A DNA stretch of 64,000 bases, from assembly GCA_934692625.1 (NCBI GenBank), contig CAKUUC010000001.1:1-64000 (forward strand). The letters are read 5' to 3'. Every line of letters begins with the position of its first letter. Position 1 is the first letter of the stretch. Below are positions 61,052-64,000 of this stretch, in pieces. The notes beneath the pieces are model-generated. The model was given only the letters and a program-made list of their open reading frames with translations, was not told where the DNA came from and did no database searches. The DNA is from an uncultured Candidatus Melainabacteria bacterium. Lineage in GTDB: Bacteria > Cyanobacteriota > Vampirovibrionia > Gastranaerophilales > Gastranaerophilaceae. The position numbers and the translations under genes were made by a program.

Positions 61052-61738
61052 TTATATAACAGGAACATCGATAGGTTCAACCAAGATAACATTTAATATT
61101 TCGTCTTTTGCGATGTTTACATGTTTACCTTTTCTAATCATGTCTGCAATACTTCCGTAAACGAAATATCCTGCTGTTCCAATTGCTCCGCCAAATGCGC
61201 TAACCGGTACTGTTACATATTTCCAACCGCTGTCATCAACGATATCTTCGCCCCATTCGATACTGTTTTTAGTAATTTCGGCAGATTTTGCACAAGTTTG
61301 TTTCCAGGCATCTCCGTAGCCTCTGGTTGTAGTAATTCCGCCATCATAAGTCATATCAGTTCTGCCGACAACATTTAATGTCAATGGTAGTTGACGACCG
61401 TTTGGTGTTACGACGTGGTCAAAATTGATGTATAAAATTGCACCTTTTGACATTCTTTTAGGTTGCTGAATTGATGTAATATCGCCTCTAATGATTGAAC
61501 CTGCTGGTAAAATTACATCATTTGTATCATCTTCTGTTGTTTGGTCGGTTAATAACATTGCAGAAAAACTGTTTCCTGTAGTGCTAGTTGATGTGTTAAT
61601 ACCATTCAACATTTTTAGTTGCAAATTTGTTCCTGCAGGCATTCTTTTTGTTTTTGCGTTACCGTTGAATGGAGCTGCAAGTGTGATTTGAGTTGTTATT
61701 AACATTGCAAGAATAAAAGCTATAATTTTTGATTTCAT
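61052..61738 (-). CDS. Exported protein with TrbI/VirB10-like beta region
   Basis: The protein has 228 residues from the ATG at 61738 (GAGAGGGAT upstream), with signal peptide K-I-I-A-F-I-L-A-M-L-I-T-T-Q-I-T-L-A-A. The mature part holds P-A-G-T-N-L-Q-L-K, then I-L-P-A-G-S-I-I-R-G-D-I-T, then I-N-F-D-H-V-V-T-P-N-G-R-Q-L-P-L. This chain of strands is shared with TrbI/VirB10 C-terminal domains and many exported proteins. A glycine-rich hydrophobic patch (F-G-G-A-I-G-T-A-G-Y-F-V) follows. Role unknown. Confidence 0.7.
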   Translation of the reverse strand: MKSKIIAFILAMLITTQITLAAPFNGNAKTKRMPAGTNLQLKMLNGINTSTSTTGNSFSAMLLTDQTTEDDTNDVILPAGSIIRGDITSIQQPKRMSKGAILYINFDHVVTPNGRQLPLTLNVVGRTDMTYDGGITTTRGYGDAWKQTCAKSAEITKNSIEWGEDIVDDSGWKYVTVPVSAFGGAIGTAGYFVYGSIADMIRKGKHVNIAKDEILNVILVEPIDVPVI

Positions 61739-61867
61739 GTGTATATCCCTCTCTTTTCTTTTTGAGTATTCTAGCATATTTTTTTGACTTTGTTAATACT
61801 TTTTATATTATTTCTTAATAATTTCTACATCGAAATCAAAGTATTCAATCCTCGTACGAAAAATATT

Positions 61868-61893
61868 GCAAAAAAATAGCCTCAAATGAGGCT
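61868..61893 (-). terminator. Minus-strand terminator without an upstream gene
   Basis: The 7-bp stem AGCCTCA/TGAGGCT (61878-61884/61887-61893) is followed on the minus strand by a seven-T run. No minus-strand gene lies within the 200 bp upstream, so it may close a small RNA starting near the AT-rich tract at 61925-61945. Confidence 0.55.
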
Positions 61894-62113
61894 TAGTTAA
61901 ATTAAGAATAGCTGGAAGTATGAAAAAGATTATTTATATTATGGTAAAAATAAAACTTAATTAAATTGTCTGAGTAAGCAGTATTGCAAATAAGCCTTTT
62001 GGGTAATAAATTGTGAATTTTTGTATCTTGATTGAAAAATATATTGAGTTATTGTACTATAACAGTATTCATTGATAGGGTAGTGTATTAATTAATATAA
62101 GAAAGGATTATAT
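61894..62113. other. Intergenic region upstream of mtnP
   Basis: This is the remainder of a 375-bp gap between the exported-protein gene and mtnP. It is AT-rich with no frame of useful length. A TATAAC near 62057 could be the mtnP -10, and AGAAAGGA precedes the start codon. Apart from the minus-strand terminator I see nothing else defined. Confidence 0.5.
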
Positions 62114-62914
62114 ATGGAAATTTTAGATAGAGCGGATATTGGTGTATTCGGCGGTTCTGGCTTTTATAGTTTTTTAGAAAATATTGAAGAAGTTGACGTT
62201 GAAACACCTTACGGGAAAACAAGTGACAGTGTATTTATCGGAAAAATCGGTAATCACAGAGTTGCTTTTATGCCAAGACATGGTCGTAAACATTCAATTC
62301 CACCTCATCTTGTAAACTTTAGAGCAAATGTTTGGGCAATGAAACACTTGGGTTGTAAAAGAGTAATTTCACCATGTGCTGCCGGAAGTTTGCAAAAAGA
62401 AGTTAAGCCTGGTGATTTTGTAATTTGTGACCAATTTGTTGATTGGACTGATGGTAGAAAAACAACTTTCTACGAAGGTCCTGTTGTTCAACACCCATCA
62501 CCTGCTGATACTTATTGTCCTGAATTAAGAGAACTTGCAATTAAAACAGCTAAAGATTTGGGCATTACTGTTCATGAATCCGGTACAGTTGTTGTTATAA
62601 ACGGACCAAGATTCTCTACAAAAGCAGAATCTGCATTCTTTACAAGACAAGGTTGGCAAGTTATCAATATGACTGCTTTTCCGGAAGCTTATTTAGTTAA
62701 AGAATTGAATATGTGTCCGTTGAATATTTCTTTGATTACTGACTATGATGCAGGATTGGTAGGCGATGTTCCTCCTGTATCACACGAAGCCGTAATTGAA
62801 GTATTTAATAATAATCTTTCAAAATTGAAATCATTATTATTTACAATGATTGAAAATATTCCTTCTGAAACTAATCATTGTGAGTGTGAAAATTCGGTAA
62901 CATTGGATTTATAA
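62114..62914 (+). CDS. mtnP: S-methyl-5'-thioadenosine phosphorylase
   Basis: The enzyme phosphorolyses methylthioadenosine to adenine and methylthioribose-1-phosphate. The 266 residues show G-V-F-G-G-S-G-F-Y, P-R-H-G-R-x-H-x-I-P-P-H, V-V-I-N-G-P-R-F-S-T-x-A-E-S, N-M-T-A-F-P-E-A and the purine-site T-D-Y-D. N-M-T and the C-terminal acidic extension fit MTAP rather than PNP. It starts a four-gene plus-strand run and complements SpeD. Confidence 0.92.
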   Translation: MEILDRADIGVFGGSGFYSFLENIEEVDVETPYGKTSDSVFIGKIGNHRVAFMPRHGRKHSIPPHLVNFRANVWAMKHLGCKRVISPCAAGSLQKEVKPGDFVICDQFVDWTDGRKTTFYEGPVVQHPSPADTYCPELRELAIKTAKDLGITVHESGTVVVINGPRFSTKAESAFFTRQGWQVINMTAFPEAYLVKELNMCPLNISLITDYDAGLVGDVPPVSHEAVIEVFNNNLSKLKSLLFTMIENIPSETNHCECENSVTLDL

Positions 62915-62916
62915 TT

Positions 62917-63303
62917 TTGAAAAAGTTAGATTTTATCTCAGAATTTATATTATTTTTAAGCAGAGTAATTAACCTATATATGTACTATGTAGGTTTTGCC
63001 TGCTTATTGTCTTGGGTTCCTAATATCAATCCGGATTATCCGTTGTTTCACTTTATATTTGTGTCGACGGGATTTTACTTGTTACCAAGGTTTTTCGGAT
63101 TTGTTTTTGCACCATTGCTTGTTATGACAGTTTGTGTACTTATTTCTCAATGGTTAGTGAAACTCTATTTGAAATTGACGAAAGATAAAAGACCTGAGAT
63201 TATTGTGATGACGCCTGAAGAATTTTTCAAGAAATTCGAACAGGAAAATTCAAAAAAAGACGACGAAAAAACAGATAAGGAAGATAATAATGATAGCATT
63301 TAA
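62917..63303 (+). CDS. YggT-like membrane protein with charged tail
   Basis: The 128-residue protein starts with TTG, 2 bp after mtnP. Two or three spans include the YggT-like L-L-S-W-V-P-N-I-N-P segment near 30. It ends in a 35-residue Lys/Asp/Glu tail (K-K-D-D-E-K-T-D-K-E-D). The next YggT gene overlaps its end by 14 bp. YggT proteins are small envelope proteins implicated in division or chromosome placement in cyanobacteria and plastids. Confidence 0.7.
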   Translation: MKKLDFISEFILFLSRVINLYMYYVGFACLLSWVPNINPDYPLFHFIFVSTGFYLLPRFFGFVFAPLLVMTVCVLISQWLVKLYLKLTKDKRPEIIVMTPEEFFKKFEQENSKKDDEKTDKEDNNDSI

Positions 63304-63583
63304 AATACTTGAAGCGATTGCAAATTGCTTTTATGTCTTTTTGTTACTTATATTTGTAAGATGTTTGTTGACATGGTTCCCGTTTGTAAATTGGGAAAAT
63401 CCGATTATAAGAGTTTTGCGTCTTGCAACTGACGGATATCTGAACTGGTTCAGAAAATTCATTCCACCTTTGGGGCAGTTTGATTTATCACCGATGGTAG
63501 CAGGTTTTGCATTGATTATATTGCGTAATGTGACTTTGTATTTGGCGATATTTTTAATGAGTATGTTAGGTGTATTAAGGTAG
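63290..63583 (+). CDS. YggT family protein
   Basis: The 97-residue protein has two spans. The family core is L-L-T-W-F-P-F-V-N-W-E-N-P, then Y-L-N-W-F-R-K-F-I-P-P-L-G-Q-F-D-L-S-P-M-V-A, matching the Y-L-x-P-F-R-R-x-I-P-P-x-G-x-x-D-x-S-P pattern. It probably pairs with the upstream relative. AAGG after its stop codon serves the TrkA-like gene. Confidence 0.88.
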   Translation: MIAFKILEAIANCFYVFLLLIFVRCLLTWFPFVNWENPIIRVLRLATDGYLNWFRKFIPPLGQFDLSPMVAGFALIILRNVTLYLAIFLMSMLGVLR

Positions 63584-63589
63584 TCTGGT

Positions 63590-64000
63590 ATGAAGATTGT
63601 TATTTATGGCGCAACGGAAATTGGTTGCTTGTTGGCTACGGAGTTTTTTGAAGATCATGACATTACTGTTATTGATAAAGAAGAGAATCGTACCGAAGAT
63701 TTTGACAGATTAGATATTAGTTTTATTCAAGGTAGTGCTGCAGATATAAGTGTTTTGAAGGCTGCTGATATTATAAATGCAGATGTATTTATCGCATGTA
63801 CCGGTTATGATGAACGTAATATTGTCGCATGCCTTACTGTTAAAAAAGTTAGCGGTATTAAGACTATTTGTTTTGTATCAAAGTCAGAGTATCAAGACGT
63901 CTTGGTACTGAATAACAATACAGATTACTTAAATGATTTTTATATAGATTATGTCATTTGGCCTGAGGAATTGCTAACACAAGAACTCTTTAGGATTGTG
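63590..64000 (+). CDS. TrkA-type potassium uptake NAD-binding protein (partial, 5' part)
   Basis: The first 137 residues of a longer protein reach the window edge. The N-terminal Rossmann (RCK-N/TrkA-N) domain shows I-Y-G-A-T-E-I-G, V-I-D-K-E, F-I-Q-G-S-A-A-D and A-D-V-F-I-A-C-T-G-Y-D-E-R-N-I-V. The second glycine of the G-x-G-x-x-G dinucleotide loop is Thr. Such proteins gate TrkH/KtrB potassium channels; the partner gene may follow outside the window. Confidence 0.85.
   Translation, partial: MKIVIYGATEIGCLLATEFFEDHDITVIDKEENRTEDFDRLDISFIQGSAADISVLKAADIINADVFIACTGYDERNIVACLTVKKVSGIKTICFVSKSEYQDVLVLNNNTDYLNDFYIDYVIWPEELLTQELFRIV

Overview
The window is a low-GC bacterial chromosome segment read with the standard bacterial code (TGA is used as a stop). 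Its gene set is a mosaic: a RpaB/OmpR-type response regulator, a YvcK/CofD protein with two N-terminal membrane spans, type IV pilus ATPases (PilT, CpaE/TadZ-like), many TPR proteins, GSI-alpha glutamine synthetase, class 1B SpeD, and numerous large proteins with no recognisable family. I infer a non-photosynthetic relative of cyanobacteria (Melainabacteria/Vampirovibrionia, most likely a gut Gastranaerophilales-type genome), about 0.75 confident. No photosynthesis gene, rRNA operon, CRISPR array or complete insertion sequence was seen.

Layout. 1-360: 3' end of a probable serine recombinase facing a tRNA-Asn, i.e. the edge of a possible integrated element. 516-6398: Bax-inhibitor-like membrane protein, a kinase-like/ART-like protein, a TPR protein and purA. 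6498-12518: a six-gene minus-strand run, reading from a degenerate sensor kinase through a UgpC-type ATPase, PxpA and YvcK to PanB and PanC. 12694-18362: small lineage proteins, DedA, a palindromic repeat island, a HAD phosphatase with a TPR lipoprotein-like partner, a candidate sRNA and another TPR protein. 18429-24415: HNH nuclease-like protein, sugar ABC permease pair and two large unknowns. 24443-24636: a probable 6S RNA, then a CpaE-like ATPase and its small partner. 26356-33253: membrane proteins, uvrB, a pilT operon, recF and tRNA-Pro. 33366-40079: two plus-strand runs for envelope and housekeeping functions (acyltransferase, nitrilase, PBP4, glycosyltransferase; then Gfo/Idh oxidoreductase, CDP-alcohol phosphatidyltransferase, TrmL, NnrD). 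40207-44342: speD, RpaB-like regulator and a tight three-gene cassette of unusual proteins (PRTase-like, unknown, tandem NADAR/YbiA-like). 44400-54077: rpsP, tig-clpP-clpX, polA, tlyA, tatD. 54142-56094: a putative zinc-metalloprotease (HEATH motif). 56278-61738: glnA, panD, proS, TPR protein and exported protein. 62114-64000: mtnP, two YggT-like proteins and the start of a TrkA-type protein.

Metabolic links. All three dedicated pantothenate genes panB, panC and panD are present, in two clusters. SpeD and MtnP form the two ends of a polyamine/methylthioadenosine salvage route. A UgpC-type ATPase and a MalF/MalG-type permease pair lie about 8 kb apart and may belong to one importer.

The most interesting material is a set of lineage-specific proteins without signal peptides whose Asn/Gln/Ser-rich N-termini carry a short hydrophobic-x-Phe-x-x-basic motif. 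These include the HNH-like, zincin-like and NADAR-like proteins. Together with the kinase/ART-like protein and the PRTase-like cassette they look like effector or conflict-system candidates. The six-residue motif they share is my best candidate for something undescribed. The second strongest signal is the probable 6S RNA.
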